Shown in pieces: positions 13,998 through 22,203 of a DNA stretch of 22,334 bases. The position numbers were made by a program, and so were the translations under genes. This stretch comes from an uncultured Rikenella sp. (GTDB lineage: Bacteria > Bacteroidota > Bacteroidia > Bacteroidales > Rikenellaceae): contig CAJTNK010000014.1 in the NCBI GenBank assembly GCA_910577885.1, forward strand, positions 4,452-26,785, given 5' to 3'. Every line of letters starts with the position of its first letter. Within the stretch, counting starts at the first letter, position 1. Under the pieces are notes generated by a model, which made no database searches, had not been told where the DNA came from, and saw nothing but the letters and a program-made list of their open reading frames with translations.

Positions 13998-14725
13998 ATC
14001 TCTCTGATCCGTTGATGGTTATAAAACCTGACCTCGCGCACCTCGACGTCACTGAAATAGGGCTCGAAGAAACTCCGAAAACGCCCCGCCCCGTCGCCCG
14101 TCAAGATCAGCCGATAGGCCGTAAAGCCGTCGCGCTTCGCGAGTCTTTGGATGTAATAGAGCAGCTCTTCCGGCGTATCGGCCCGCAAAGTCTCCGCCGC
14201 ATACAACCGGTCGTTGCAGATCGTCAGGTGCACCAAATCTCCGTCCAAGATCGCCTGAACGTGATTGGCCGGGGTCGCCTCCAGCTCCAGCAGCAACGGG
14301 TGGTAGAACAATGCCCCGGGGTAGAGCTGCAACAGCCCCGCCGCCAGCCCGGCATCGACCTGCCAAACGGCCGCCGCCTGTGCCGAGAGGAGGTTGTTGG
14401 ACAAAGTCGTCATCTCCGGCACATACATATTGGCCGCCACAAGGTACTGTTCGGCCCGTTCGGGCTCGAAGAGCGGCTGGGGCACCAGCAGGACATTGTC
14501 CGTCGAGCATCCGACAAAGACCCTGCCGAGCGGCGGTTCGAGCGCCGTGAGCATAGGCTCGTTGAGCAGCATCGCCGCCATATCTGTCTCCCGATAGGCC
14601 ACGGCCCGCACAATGGCCTCTCCGCCGAACCCCACCGGATCGAGGTCGAAGACCACAAAAGAAAATCCATTCAGACCGATCTGAATGGATATTTCTCTGC
14701 ATCGGATGTCCTGCTGAGGCGTCAT
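13988..14725 (-). CDS. DUF3822 family protein
   Basis: The product has 245 residues from ATG 14725 (MTPQQDIRCREISIQIGLNGFSFVVFD). An upstream extension in the same frame to 14797 is poor in family features. The sequence has the pattern of the Bacteroidota DUF3822 family: an N-terminal SIQIGLNGFSF block, a central LFYHPLLLELEA and a C-terminal YRLILTGDGAGRFRSFFEPYF. The fold suggests an actin/ASKHA-like architecture, but the function is unknown. It lies directly upstream of rsmD in many Bacteroidota, as here with a 10-bp overlap. I see no gene in the 221 bp upstream. Confidence 0.8.
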   Translation of the reverse strand: MTPQQDIRCREISIQIGLNGFSFVVFDLDPVGFGGEAIVRAVAYRETDMAAMLLNEPMLTALEPPLGRVFVGCSTDNVLLVPQPLFEPERAEQYLVAANMYVPEMTTLSNNLLSAQAAAVWQVDAGLAAGLLQLYPGALFYHPLLLELEATPANHVQAILDGDLVHLTICNDRLYAAETLRADTPEELLYYIQRLAKRDGFTAYRLILTGDGAGRFRSFFEPYFSDVEVREVRFYNHQRIREICG

Positions 14726-14946
14726 TTCCTTGCCTTGTGTTTCTTCCGTGGTGACTATCCGCCTTACACTCGTCGCCGCCCTTCCGCGCCGCGACACGCA
14801 AAGCCTCTGAGAGGCAAAGAGAGCGCGCCGAAAGTCATCGCCGCCTCTCTCTACCTATTATTATACATGACAACGGCCCTCCCCTCCAAGCCCCCGCCAA
14901 AAGCCTCGCGCGAACCGCTCAAAAGCCCCCCAAAAAAAGAAGAGAC

Positions 14947-15603
14947 CTACTCGCCATCCCAGTTCCCCGCCTCGTTGGTCGTAGCGGTCAGCGAACCGAT
15001 CTGCAAACCGTCCGCCCGGTTCAGCGTCTTGATCTGGTAATCCCGGAAGTTGATGAGTTCCTGTTCGTCCAAGTCGCCCAAGAAAGTCGGATACTTGGCA
15101 AATACCCAAACCACCGGCACCACCACCGCCGATTCGGTTTTGATCGATGCCGTGTCCATCACGAACTCCTGCCGCATCCCCGCTTCGTTGAATTTCGACA
15201 CGAGGTCCGACCCCGGAATAAAGCGCAGGTTGTTGAAGTTCTCCTTCACCTCCTGCCCGATGAACCGAATGGTATCCTTCACAGCCACCATGTACTTTTC
15301 GACGCTGACCAGCCCCTGCGCCACCGCCAGCGAGTCGTCGGCCGACCCGATCGCCCGTTCCACGACCAGCGAGTCATTGGCCACGAACGCGATCAGCGAG
15401 TCGAAATTCGGCGTGAACTTCTGGTACTTGCTCCGGAAAGCACGCTGAGCAGTCCGAATATCCTTGAGCCGTTCCACGACCTTGGCTTCGCGTTCCTTAC
15501 GCACGCGTTCGAACTCCAGCGGCGTATTGAACATCGAATACAGCCACCACACCAACCCTGCGATCGCGGCCAGCAAAATGACCTGAAGGAGAATTTTTTT
15601 CAT
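14947..15603 (-). CDS. Membrane-anchored protein of unknown function
   Basis: The product has 218 residues from ATG 15603 (MKKILLQVILLAAIAGLVWWLYSMF). An in-frame ATG at 15615 is also possible. One N-terminal transmembrane segment (about 3-25) is followed by a charged helix EFERVRKEREAKVVERLKDIRTAQRAFRSKYQKF, which resembles the helix after the anchor in pilin- or pseudopilin-like proteins. A soluble extracytoplasmic domain follows. I do not recognise a named family. It is divergent from the RecD-like helicase, and a promoter match lies at 15729-15760. Confidence 0.75.
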   Translation of the reverse strand: MKKILLQVILLAAIAGLVWWLYSMFNTPLEFERVRKEREAKVVERLKDIRTAQRAFRSKYQKFTPNFDSLIAFVANDSLVVERAIGSADDSLAVAQGLVSVEKYMVAVKDTIRFIGQEVKENFNNLRFIPGSDLVSKFNEAGMRQEFVMDTASIKTESAVVVPVVWVFAKYPTFLGDLDEQELINFRDYQIKTLNRADGLQIGSLTATTNEAGNWDGE

Positions 15604-15701
15604 CTCTATGTGCATTAAGTTTTTTAAGTTTGTCCCGGTTAGCAGCGATGGCGCGCAGGTCGTCCGCTCTGCCGAACGAACGAGAAAACAGGCCCGAAAG
15701 C

Positions 15702-17150
15702 ATGTCACTGAGCACCCATATCGCGACTCAAATATACGGTAATTTTGCATTCACGCCAACTGAGGAGCAAAAAAATTTGATCGATCGCCTGAGCGAGTAC
15801 CTCACCACGGGTGACGAGAGTGCCGTTTTTCTGATTAACGGCTACGCCGGGACGGGGAAAACGACCGTCATCGGGGCGCTGGTCCGGACCTTGCGGCAGA
15901 TGGAGCTGCCGTGCGTGCTGATGGCTCCGACAGGCCGGGCGGCGAAAGTGATGAGCCGCTATGCCGGGGCGGCGGCCTACACGATCCACAAGACGATCTA
16001 CCGCGAGCGGACTGCCGGCGGAGGAGAAGAGGGCGCGTCGCGCTTCGACCTGAACTTCAACAAGTCGAACGACACGCTTTACATCGTCGACGAGGCGTCG
16101 ATGCTGACCGGACAGGCCGCGGCGCTGGGCCAGGAGGGAGCCGTTTTCGGCACCGGCGACCTGATCGAAGACATGTTCGACTACATCCGCCTGGGGCGCA
16201 ACAACAAGATCATTCTGGTGGGCGACCAGGCCCAGCTGCCTCCGGTGGGCTATGCGCGTTCTCCGGCGCTGGATCCCTCCTACATGGCCAAATACGGAAC
16301 GGTGTGGAGCGCGTCGCTGTCGGAAGTGGTGCGGCAGCAGAACGACTCGGGCATCCTGAACAACGCCACCCGCATCCGCAAACTGATCGAGGACGGCTCG
16401 GAGGAGATCCCCCGGTTCGACCTCTCGCTGCCGGACGTCGTGCGGCTCGACCCGCGCGAGCTGACCGACGAGATCGACTCCTGCTACGGCCGCTACGGGC
16501 GGTCCGAGACGGCCATCATCACGCGCTCCAACAAACGGGCCAACCACTACAACGAGGGAGTCCGCCGCACGATCCTGGACCACGACGAGGAGTTGGCCTC
16601 GGGCGACATGCTGATGGTGGTGAAGAACAACTACCACTACACGGAGCGCGATCCGCAGGCCCGGATGCCCTTCATCGCGAACGGCGACCTGGCGCGGGTC
16701 CACCGGATCTACCGCACGCGGGAACGGTACGGTTTCCGGTTCGCGTACGTGGAACTGGAGTTCCCGGACTACGACGACTACAGCCTGGAGTGCTGGGTGC
16801 TGCTCGACGTGCTCCACAGCGACGCTCCGTCGCTGAGCCGCGAACAGCAGGGACGCCTGTTCCGGGCCGTGGAGCAGGAGTATGCCGAAATCTCGCAGAA
16901 GGGGAAACGCTACAAAGCAGTGTTGGGCGACGATTTTTTCTGCGCCCTGCAGGTGAAATTCGCCTACGCCATCACGTGCCACAAGGCACAGGGGGGACAG
17001 TGGAGCGCGATTTTTCTGGATGTCGCGCTGTTCGGCCCGGAGGCGATGACGCTGGAGCTGCTGCGGTGGCTCTACACGGCCGTGACGCGGGCCACCGAGC
17101 GGCTCTACCTGGTCAATTACGACGACCGGTTTTTCTTGGAGAACGAATGA
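15702..17150 (+). CDS. RecD-like ATP-dependent DNA helicase (SF1B)
   Basis: The product has 482 residues from ATG 15702. The frame is open from 15630, but the added 24 residues overlap the divergent promoter region and look unrelated. Motifs in order are Walker A GYAGTGKTT (about 47-55), APTGRAAKVMS (motif Ia), IVDEASM (Walker B), VGDQAQLPPVG (motif III), EVVRQ, and a C-terminal UvrD_C_2 block AITCHKAQGGQW followed by LYTAVTRA (motifs V-VI). This short RecD2/AAA_30 type unwinds DNA 5'-3' and is common in Bacteroidota outside any RecBC complex. Its exact role in repair is not known. It stands alone on the plus strand. Confidence 0.9.
   Translation: MSLSTHIATQIYGNFAFTPTEEQKNLIDRLSEYLTTGDESAVFLINGYAGTGKTTVIGALVRTLRQMELPCVLMAPTGRAAKVMSRYAGAAAYTIHKTIYRERTAGGGEEGASRFDLNFNKSNDTLYIVDEASMLTGQAAALGQEGAVFGTGDLIEDMFDYIRLGRNNKIILVGDQAQLPPVGYARSPALDPSYMAKYGTVWSASLSEVVRQQNDSGILNNATRIRKLIEDGSEEIPRFDLSLPDVVRLDPRELTDEIDSCYGRYGRSETAIITRSNKRANHYNEGVRRTILDHDEELASGDMLMVVKNNYHYTERDPQARMPFIANGDLARVHRIYRTRERYGFRFAYVELEFPDYDDYSLECWVLLDVLHSDAPSLSREQQGRLFRAVEQEYAEISQKGKRYKAVLGDDFFCALQVKFAYAITCHKAQGGQWSAIFLDVALFGPEAMTLELLRWLYTAVTRATERLYLVNYDDRFFLENE
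15729..15760 (-). promoter_or_regulatory. Probable promoter of the 14947-15603 gene
   Basis: On the minus strand it reads GTTG, 20 nt, TATATTTG: an exact -7 element and three of four bases in the -33 element. It lies inside the 5' end of the divergent helicase gene and would give a leader of about 120 nt. Confidence 0.5.
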
Positions 17151-17222
17151 CTCTACAGGCACCGTAAAACTCCAATTACCGACACGACAAACACCTGGTT
17201 TCAAAGTAAATAAATAAAAGCC

Positions 17223-18242
17223 ATGCAAAAATTACTTCTCCTACTATTCTTATTCTTGAGTCTGGGAGCGTTCGTTCTGATCAGGCGTAAAAAAAATCCG
17301 GCCCCGTCGCTGGTCGAAGGCGCCTCGCAAGCCCCCACAAAACTCTACTGCCTCTGCACGGTTGATGGCGAGAGCGACATCCTCTGGGAAGTCGACAAAG
17401 TCACAGGCGAACTGACCGAAATTGTCAAGCTGCCGGATGCGGAAGAAGACTTCATGTGGAAATCTCCGATCGTAGATCCGGCTACCGGATCTATCTATCT
17501 CTACCAATGGATCAACTCGGAGCGAGGCGACTTCGATCTCTACCGTGTCGACCCGGAGCAGAAAACGCTCCACAAAATCGGCTCCCTAAACCCGCAAACC
17601 CCATACGATTCGTTCCAACTCTACATAATCGACGGCAAACTTCACACACTAATTGAATCTGAGACAGGCCAGCGAGAATATTTTCTCTCCTTGGTTTCCA
17701 TCGACCCGAACACGGCAGAACAGACCTTAGTGGCCGATTTCGGCACGGTGCACCAAGTCTTGAATATTTCGGCGAACCTTTGGGCCGAAAAAACCGCATA
17801 CGACCCGGTTTCCAAAGATTTATTTTTACCTTTCTGTTATGTCGAGAACGATTGCAAAAAATGTCTATTGGCTAAGTGGAACTGGACCAAAGGGGAAATC
17901 GTAGTCGGAGAGACATTCGACTACGACTGCATTTTTCTCGAAAAAGAGGGGAATATTTACGGATTTTTCAAAAACGGGAAGACAACTTTCAGCAATAATA
18001 TTCGGCAGATCGACCCCCAAACCCTGAAGGTCGGAAAATCAATCGACACGATTATCGCCTCCGAGCCAAATGATTTCTGCTACGATGCGGAAACCAAGAA
18101 AGTATATAGCGTCAGATACAATTACTGTGAATCCGCAAACACAGAATGGTACACCTTAATCTCTTACGACTTCAAGACCAAGAAGACCACAAAAATTAAA
18201 AAATATCCAACAAATTTCTGTCTGTGGGAGTTGTTCAACTAA
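17223..18242 (+). CDS. Membrane-anchored protein of unknown function, propeller-like
   Basis: The product has 339 residues. An N-terminal hydrophobic segment (about 3-21) is followed by RRKK, which suggests a membrane anchor; there is no lipobox Cys. The rest shows repeated blades of the kind 'xxLYxVDPxTxxxxxI' (ILWEVDKVTGELTEI, DLYRVDPEQKTLHKI, SLVSIDPNTAEQTLV, IRQIDPQTLKVGK), pointing to a beta-propeller. I recognise no named family. The gene is visibly richer in A+T than its neighbours (for example the 3' end AAAATTAAAAAATATCC), which may indicate acquisition. It lies 72 bp after the helicase gene and ends at a strong hairpin. Confidence 0.75.
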   Translation: MQKLLLLLFLFLSLGAFVLIRRKKNPAPSLVEGASQAPTKLYCLCTVDGESDILWEVDKVTGELTEIVKLPDAEEDFMWKSPIVDPATGSIYLYQWINSERGDFDLYRVDPEQKTLHKIGSLNPQTPYDSFQLYIIDGKLHTLIESETGQREYFLSLVSIDPNTAEQTLVADFGTVHQVLNISANLWAEKTAYDPVSKDLFLPFCYVENDCKKCLLAKWNWTKGEIVVGETFDYDCIFLEKEGNIYGFFKNGKTTFSNNIRQIDPQTLKVGKSIDTIIASEPNDFCYDAETKKVYSVRYNYCESANTEWYTLISYDFKTKKTTKIKKYPTNFCLWELFN

Positions 18243-18265
18243 CCGACAGCCCGCCATTTACAGCC

Positions 18266-18306
18266 CGCGGGGCGCGGCGTACTTAAAATGTACGCCGCGC
18301 CCCGCG
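18266..18306. terminator. Hairpin terminator between convergent genes
   Basis: A perfect 17-bp stem (18266-18282 and 18290-18306) with loop TTAAAAT lies between the stops of the propeller-like gene and the SMI1/KNR4-like gene. Because it is symmetrical, it could serve both directions. Confidence 0.7.
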
Positions 18307-18311
18307 CTCGT

Positions 18312-18890
18312 TTACCACTCGACCCGCTCCGAATCCTCGGCCAGGTCGCTCCAAAAGTCGATCCGCCGCGGCTCGGCGCGACAGAACCCCGACCGGAACC
18401 GCCCCGCGCCAAACTCCCGGCAGAGGTACGACCAGAGGTCGTTCCCGTAATAGACCACATCGGTCTGGTGGATCGAAAAGACCGGATTCCCCGCCTCGCC
18501 CGGCACCGAGGGCATGTACCGGTGCGAGTAGACCGGCACCAGCGGCGGCAGCTCCCGCAAACGAGCCTCGGCCTGCGCCACCCGTTCCGCGACGGTCGGG
18601 GGCTTGGGACCCCAAGGCCGGTACCAGAACTCGCCGTTTCGGACGTCGAACAACGCCCCCTCGACCGGCCACTCCAACCGCCCCCGAATCTCCTCCTCGC
18701 TCTCCGTCCGCCAGTCGACGAACCACGGCGAGACCGGCATCGCCCTCTGCAGCAGGCACCGCAGCTCCGGCGGAAACACGAAACCGAAGCGCCGCTCGAT
18801 CCGTCGCACCTCGCCGTCCGAGAGCCCCTCGGCAAATCCCACGCCCCGCCTCTCCAGCCACCCGATCAACCTCCTTATCTCCCGTTCCAT
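18312..18890 (-). CDS. SMI1/KNR4-like protein
   Basis: The product has 192 residues. The N-terminal half has the SMI1/KNR4 (SUKH) pattern: an opening amphipathic helix, then 'GLSDGEVRRIERRFGFVFPPELRCLLQ' (about 22-49). A mid section WPVEGALFDVRNGEFWYRPWG and a later VPVYSHRYMPS...PVFSIHQTDVVYYG follow, corresponding to the 'P.....YI..' and 'G....V...' blocks of that family. SUKH proteins often act as immunity proteins, but no toxin gene is nearby. The gene starts 3 bp after the kptA stop, so the two are probably cotranscribed. Confidence 0.72.
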   Translation of the reverse strand: MEREIRRLIGWLERRGVGFAEGLSDGEVRRIERRFGFVFPPELRCLLQRAMPVSPWFVDWRTESEEEIRGRLEWPVEGALFDVRNGEFWYRPWGPKPPTVAERVAQAEARLRELPPLVPVYSHRYMPSVPGEAGNPVFSIHQTDVVYYGNDLWSYLCREFGAGRFRSGFCRAEPRRIDFWSDLAEDSERVEW

Positions 18891-18893
18891 GCC

Positions 18894-19436
18894 CTACTCT
18901 CCCCCCACCGCCTCCGCCGGGCAGACCGCCAGAAACTCCGGCGCCACCGGCCCGGTCAGCCACACCCCGTTCGAAGCCCGGTAGAACACACCCCCGGCCC
19001 TCCGCACCGCCTCGGTGTCGACCCGCAGCACGATCGGTTTCCCATGCCGCCGCCCCACCAGCACCGCCTCCTCCACACTCCCCGACAAATGCACGTAATT
19101 CCGGTTCATCGGCCGGAGCCCCTCGGTCGAAATCGCCTCCCGAAACCGCGTGGCCGTCCCGTGGTACAGCACCGCCGGCGGCACCACCTCCTCCAACCCC
19201 AGCTCCACGACGATCGAATGTCCCTGCCGCGCCCGCACCGCGAGCCGATCCGCCGAAAACTCATACCGATTCTTCGGATCCGTCGCCACAATTTCCTCCA
19301 GCTCCTCCGCCGTGTAACCCTGCTCCTCCGCCAAGACACGCACCGTCACCCACCCGAACCGGTCGGGCAACTCGGAGTGCCTCAGCAGGTAAGCGAGCCG
19401 CTTGGAATCTTCGGTCCTATTTTTCCCTGTTTCCAT
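18894..19436 (-). CDS. kptA: RNA 2'-phosphotransferase (KptA/Tpt1 family)
   Basis: The product has 180 residues, a normal length. Conserved blocks are SKRLAYLLRH (about 11-20), GWVTV, FSADRLAVRARQGHS (about 60-74), LYHGTA (about 90-95), MNRNYVHLSG and GVWLTGPV. The Arg-His-Arg-Arg residues of Tpt1 correspond to those in LLRH, RARQGHS and the later blocks. The enzyme moves a 2'-phosphate from RNA to NAD+. In bacteria its natural substrate is uncertain, since tRNA splicing of the yeast type is absent. A clear Shine-Dalgarno AAGGAG lies 8 nt before the ATG, unusual in this phylum, and fixes the start. The SMI1/KNR4-like gene follows after 3 bp. Confidence 0.9.
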   Translation of the reverse strand: METGKNRTEDSKRLAYLLRHSELPDRFGWVTVRVLAEEQGYTAEELEEIVATDPKNRYEFSADRLAVRARQGHSIVVELGLEEVVPPAVLYHGTATRFREAISTEGLRPMNRNYVHLSGSVEEAVLVGRRHGKPIVLRVDTEAVRRAGGVFYRASNGVWLTGPVAPEFLAVCPAEAVGGE

Positions 19437-19563
19437 TTTAAAATCTCCTTAATTATCACCTACAAAAAAAGACATTCCCCTATGCCAAAAATCGCACAGA
19501 GGGAATGCCATTCAATTCTACGCAGCAGAGCAAGGCCTCACCGCCCCTACCCGCGCGCCGCAA

Positions 19564-19585
19564 AATCCATATTATTATATGGATT
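19564..19585 (-). terminator. Terminator of rplS
   Basis: The hairpin AATCCATA-TTATTA-TATGGATT directly follows the rplS stop codon. On the minus strand it is followed by TTTGCGG. Confidence 0.65.
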
Positions 19586-19586
19586 A

Positions 19587-19949
19587 TTACTTGCTCAATT
19601 TCTTTTCCTTAATACGCGCCTTCTTCCCGGTCAGATTCCGCAGGTAGAAGATCCGCGCCCGGCGAACCACCCCGACCTTGTTGAGTTCGATTTTGCTGAT
19701 CGTCGGCGAGCAAACCGGGAAGATACGTTCCACCCCGATCCCATCCGAGATTTTGCGTACGGTAAACGTTTCCGTCGCCCCCGCGCCTCTACGCTGCAGC
19801 ACCACGCCGCGGAAATTCTGCAACCGTTCCTTGTTTCCTTCGCGGATTTTGATGGTCACGGTAATCGTGTCGCCCGCCTTGAAGTTAGGGAGTTCGGCGG
19901 TCTCCTGTTTGAAAGCCTCTTGGGCTACGGCAATCAGATTGTTCTTCAT
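19587..19949 (-). CDS. rplS: 50S ribosomal protein L19
   Basis: The product has 120 residues from ATG 19949 (MKNNLIAVAQEAFKQETAELPNFKAGDTITV). It carries the full L19 pattern: GDTITVTIKIREGNKERLQNFRGVV, TFTVRKISDGIGVERIFPVCSP and KVGVVRRARIFYLRNLTGKKARIKE. It sits at the 30S-50S interface. The frame is open far upstream, but those residues do not match the family. The roughly 200-nt gap to surE is long enough to contain a leader, but I see no fold that I can name. Confidence 0.97.
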   Translation of the reverse strand: MKNNLIAVAQEAFKQETAELPNFKAGDTITVTIKIREGNKERLQNFRGVVLQRRGAGATETFTVRKISDGIGVERIFPVCSPTISKIELNKVGVVRRARIFYLRNLTGKKARIKEKKLSK

Positions 19950-20152
19950 CGTTGAACTAAATCTAAAAGGTGATACGTGCGGAATGTTACGGTTCCGATC
20001 GAGCGCCACAGGCCTTATCCCCCCGAAGAGAGGAAAAGAAACAAACGAAGTCACTGCCTCATTATCACCCGGAGCTCGCCGTAAGAGATTCCTACACACA
20101 AATTTTCGGCGCAAAGATAAGGACTTTATCGTGTCGAGCCAAATATTTTTCG

Positions 20153-20160
20153 TAATTTTG
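20153..20160 (+). promoter_or_regulatory. Possible -7 element of surE
   Basis: TAATTTTG matches TAnnTTTG and lies 31 bp before the surE start. The -33 part is not clear. Confidence 0.4.
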
Positions 20161-20191
20161 TGGAACTAATCTCAGTAGCCCTCTTAAAGTC

Positions 20192-20989
20192 ATGAAAGCA
20201 TCCGACAGACGTCCCCTGATTTTCGTCACCAACGACGACGGCGTACAGGCCGCCGGCATCGCCGCCTTGATGCGACTGGCAACCGAGTTCGGAGACGTGG
20301 TGGTCGTGGCGCCGAACGAGAGCTACTCCGGCATGTCGCACTCGATCACGATGCAGAGGCCGTTGTTCGTGAGTGCCGTGAGTGCGGAACCGGGGCTGGA
20401 GGTCTACTCTTGCACGGGGACGCCGGTGGATTGTGTGAAGATCGGCTTCGACGAAATTCTGGCCGACCGCGGCGGCGTTCCGGACCTCGTCCTCTCGGGG
20501 ATCAACCACGGCTCGAATGCCAACGTCAGCGTGGTCTACTCCGGGACGATGGGAGCGGCTACCGAAGCGGCGATGTACGGCATCCCGTCGATCGGTTTTT
20601 CGCTCACCGACCACTCGCCGGCAGCCGACTTCACGGCTTCGGTTCACTATGCCCGCGAGATTATCGACCGGGTGCTTCGGATGCCCGCGGAACGGCTGGC
20701 CGGACTTTGTCTGAACGTCAACGTGCCGGACATTCCGCCAGCCGAGATAAAAGGCATCCGGGTGTGCCGCCAGACGCGCGGCAACTGGCGCGAGGATTTC
20801 GTCCATCGCACCGACCCGCAGAATCGCGATTACTATTGGATGTCGGGCCGGTTCTACAACTTCGAACCGGAGGCCGAGGACACGGATGAGTGGGGGCTTC
20901 GGAACGGGTATGCGACCGTCGTTCCGGTGCAGATGGACCTCACCGACTACTCGCGACTGGCCTCGCTGGGCGAACTGCTCGACCGCTAA
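20192..20989 (+). CDS. surE: 5'/3'-nucleotidase SurE
   Basis: The product has 265 residues. The family motif FVTNDDG (about 11-17) supplies the metal-binding Asp pair. It is followed by VVAPNESYSGMSHSIT (Asn and Ser ligands), TGTPVDCVK, LVLSGINHGSN (Asn ligand) and VYSGTMGAATEA. SurE dephosphorylates nucleoside 5'- and 3'-monophosphates in the cytosol and is linked to survival in stationary phase. It is divergent from rplS. Between its stop and tRNA-Arg (20990-21215) I see only a tRNA promoter. Confidence 0.95.
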   Translation: MKASDRRPLIFVTNDDGVQAAGIAALMRLATEFGDVVVVAPNESYSGMSHSITMQRPLFVSAVSAEPGLEVYSCTGTPVDCVKIGFDEILADRGGVPDLVLSGINHGSNANVSVVYSGTMGAATEAAMYGIPSIGFSLTDHSPAADFTASVHYAREIIDRVLRMPAERLAGLCLNVNVPDIPPAEIKGIRVCRQTRGNWREDFVHRTDPQNRDYYWMSGRFYNFEPEAEDTDEWGLRNGYATVVPVQMDLTDYSRLASLGELLDR

Positions 20990-21146
20990 TTTTCAGATGC
21001 GCCTTCTCCCTTCCTCTTTTTGCGGGTTACAAATAAGGCTTCACGACAAAGACATAAAACACCCTGGAGTCGGGGCTCGGCACTCGCATAAAAATCGAGG
21101 AAAAGTCAAAAATGGGGACCCGGGCCAAAAGAAATGACGTGTTGTT

Positions 21147-21178
21147 TTTGGAAAACGGGGGCAGATTGATTACTTTTG
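21147..21178 (+). promoter_or_regulatory. Promoter of tRNA-Arg
   Basis: It reads TTTG, 20 nt, TACTTTTG, an exact match to the Bacteroidota consensus, 37 bp before the tRNA. Confidence 0.75.
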
Positions 21179-21215
21179 CAGACGCGTTCCGGAGAGAGTC
21201 CGACGCAGGGAGTTC

Positions 21216-21289
21216 GGCACCGTAGCTTAATTGAATAGAGCATCTGACTACGGATCAGAAGGTTACAGGTTTGAGTCCTGTCGGTGTCA
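21216..21289 (+). tRNA. tRNA-Arg (ACG)
   Basis: A 74-nt cloverleaf with acceptor GGCACCG/CGGTGTC (one G-T pair) and discriminator A. The anticodon stem is TCTGA/TCAGA with loop CTACGGA and anticodon ACG. The T arm contains GTTTGAGTCC. A34 would be changed to inosine. CCA is not encoded. Confidence 0.95.
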
Positions 21290-21303
21290 CAAGCGGGATT
21301 TTT

Positions 21304-21363
21304 CCCGAAAACAAAGGAGACAGTTACACACATACGTGCAACTGCCTCCTTTTGTTTTTCGGG
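21304..21363 (+). terminator. Long hairpin after tRNA-Arg
   Basis: Arms 21304-21325 and 21340-21363 pair almost fully (CCCGAAAACAAAGGAGACAG against CTGCCTCCTTTTGTTTTTCG, with small bulges). It probably ends both the tRNA transcript and the convergent acetyltransferase gene. Confidence 0.65.
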
Positions 21364-21370
21364 CGGGGGG

Positions 21371-21688
21371 TCACTCCTCAAAACGGTCGGCCACCAGGCG
21401 TTCCCACTCCGGATGGCGTTCCAGGTAGGCGACGATATAGGGGCATACCGGAACCACCTGCCACCCGCGCCGATCCAGCTCCCGGAACACGGCACCCGTC
21501 ATGGCCGAGGCGATACCCTGTCCCTCCAGCTCCGGCGGAACGCGTGTGTGGGTGAGGTAAACTACCTCGTGCGGCGCCACGACATACTCGATCCGGGGGA
21601 CCAGCTCCGAGTCCGTGCCGTGACGAAATTCGAAACGATTGAGTTCGACGTTGTCGAACAGTTTGTAAGCAGAGGCGGTAGCGTTCAT
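21371..21688 (-). CDS. Small GNAT N-acetyltransferase (YjdJ/Acetyltransf_CG type)
   Basis: The product has 105 residues from ATG 21688 (MNATASAYKLFDN). It is the short GNAT variant: 'YLTHTRVPPELEGQGIASAMTGAVFRELDRRGWQVVPVCPYIVAYLERHPEW'. The acetyl-CoA loop EGQGIAS (R/Q-x-x-G-x-G/A) and the conserved CPY..YL.RHPE end define Acetyltransf_CG. Such proteins are thought to bind acetyl-CoA and acetylate small molecules or proteins, with unknown substrates. It is divergent from the DUF2007 gene. Confidence 0.85.
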   Translation of the reverse strand: MNATASAYKLFDNVELNRFEFRHGTDSELVPRIEYVVAPHEVVYLTHTRVPPELEGQGIASAMTGAVFRELDRRGWQVVPVCPYIVAYLERHPEWERLVADRFEE

Positions 21689-21813
21689 GCGATTCTTCTT
21701 GTTTTGAGAAAAGTTTTTTATCAATTTTCGGGCCACGAATGTCTATTATTTGCCGAAAAAACACTATCTTTCGAATGTATTTCGAAGCAGGTGTTTCAAC
21801 AATACTACGCCTT

Positions 21814-22203
21814 ATGAAAATAATCGGTATTTATGCCGGATCGTTCGAAGCCTCGCTGGTGCGGGGACGGCTGGAACAGGCCGGCATCCGGGCTTGTCTG
21901 TTGAACGAGTACGCCAACGATCTGATACCCTACAGCTCGACCATCGAGGAGATGCAGGTGCGGGTGGCGGTGGCCGACGAGGATTACGAGTCGGCTCTCG
22001 AGGTGATCGGCGACTCTGAGGCGACTGCGGTTGCGGCGGTCGAGAAATGTCCTTTCTGCGGATCGGAACGGGTGGTTTTCGGACTCAAAGGGCCGTCGAG
22101 GTGGAAGAAAATCGGGGCGGCGGTGCTGGCGGCACTCACGCTGGCGCCGCTCGGAAAGGTCCGGTGCCACTACTTCTGCGAAGATTGTCGACAAGAGTTC
22201 TGA
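21814..22203 (+). CDS. DUF2007 domain protein with C-terminal zinc ribbon
   Basis: The product has 129 residues from ATG 21814 (MKIIGIYAGSFEASLVRGRLEQAGI). The frame is open to 21739, but the extra residues do not fit. Residues 1-72 match the DUF2007 'signal-transducing, PII-like' fold: GSFEASLVRGRLEQAGIRACLLNEY...VRVAVADEDYESALEVI. The C-terminal part has CPFCGS, a hydrophobic segment (about 100-112) and CHYFCEDC, a CxxC/CxxC zinc ribbon flanking a possible membrane segment. The function is unknown. A -7-like TATCTTTC lies at 21775. The remaining 22204-22334 are AT-rich without a gene that I can support. Confidence 0.82.
   Translation: MKIIGIYAGSFEASLVRGRLEQAGIRACLLNEYANDLIPYSSTIEEMQVRVAVADEDYESALEVIGDSEATAVAAVEKCPFCGSERVVFGLKGPSRWKKIGAAVLAALTLAPLGKVRCHYFCEDCRQEF

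Noticed and set aside
14049..14801. Alternative minus-strand frame within the DUF3822 gene
   Set aside because: It is a frame shadow rich in Gly, Arg and Ala. The DUF3822 frame carries the family pattern and overlaps rsmD as expected.
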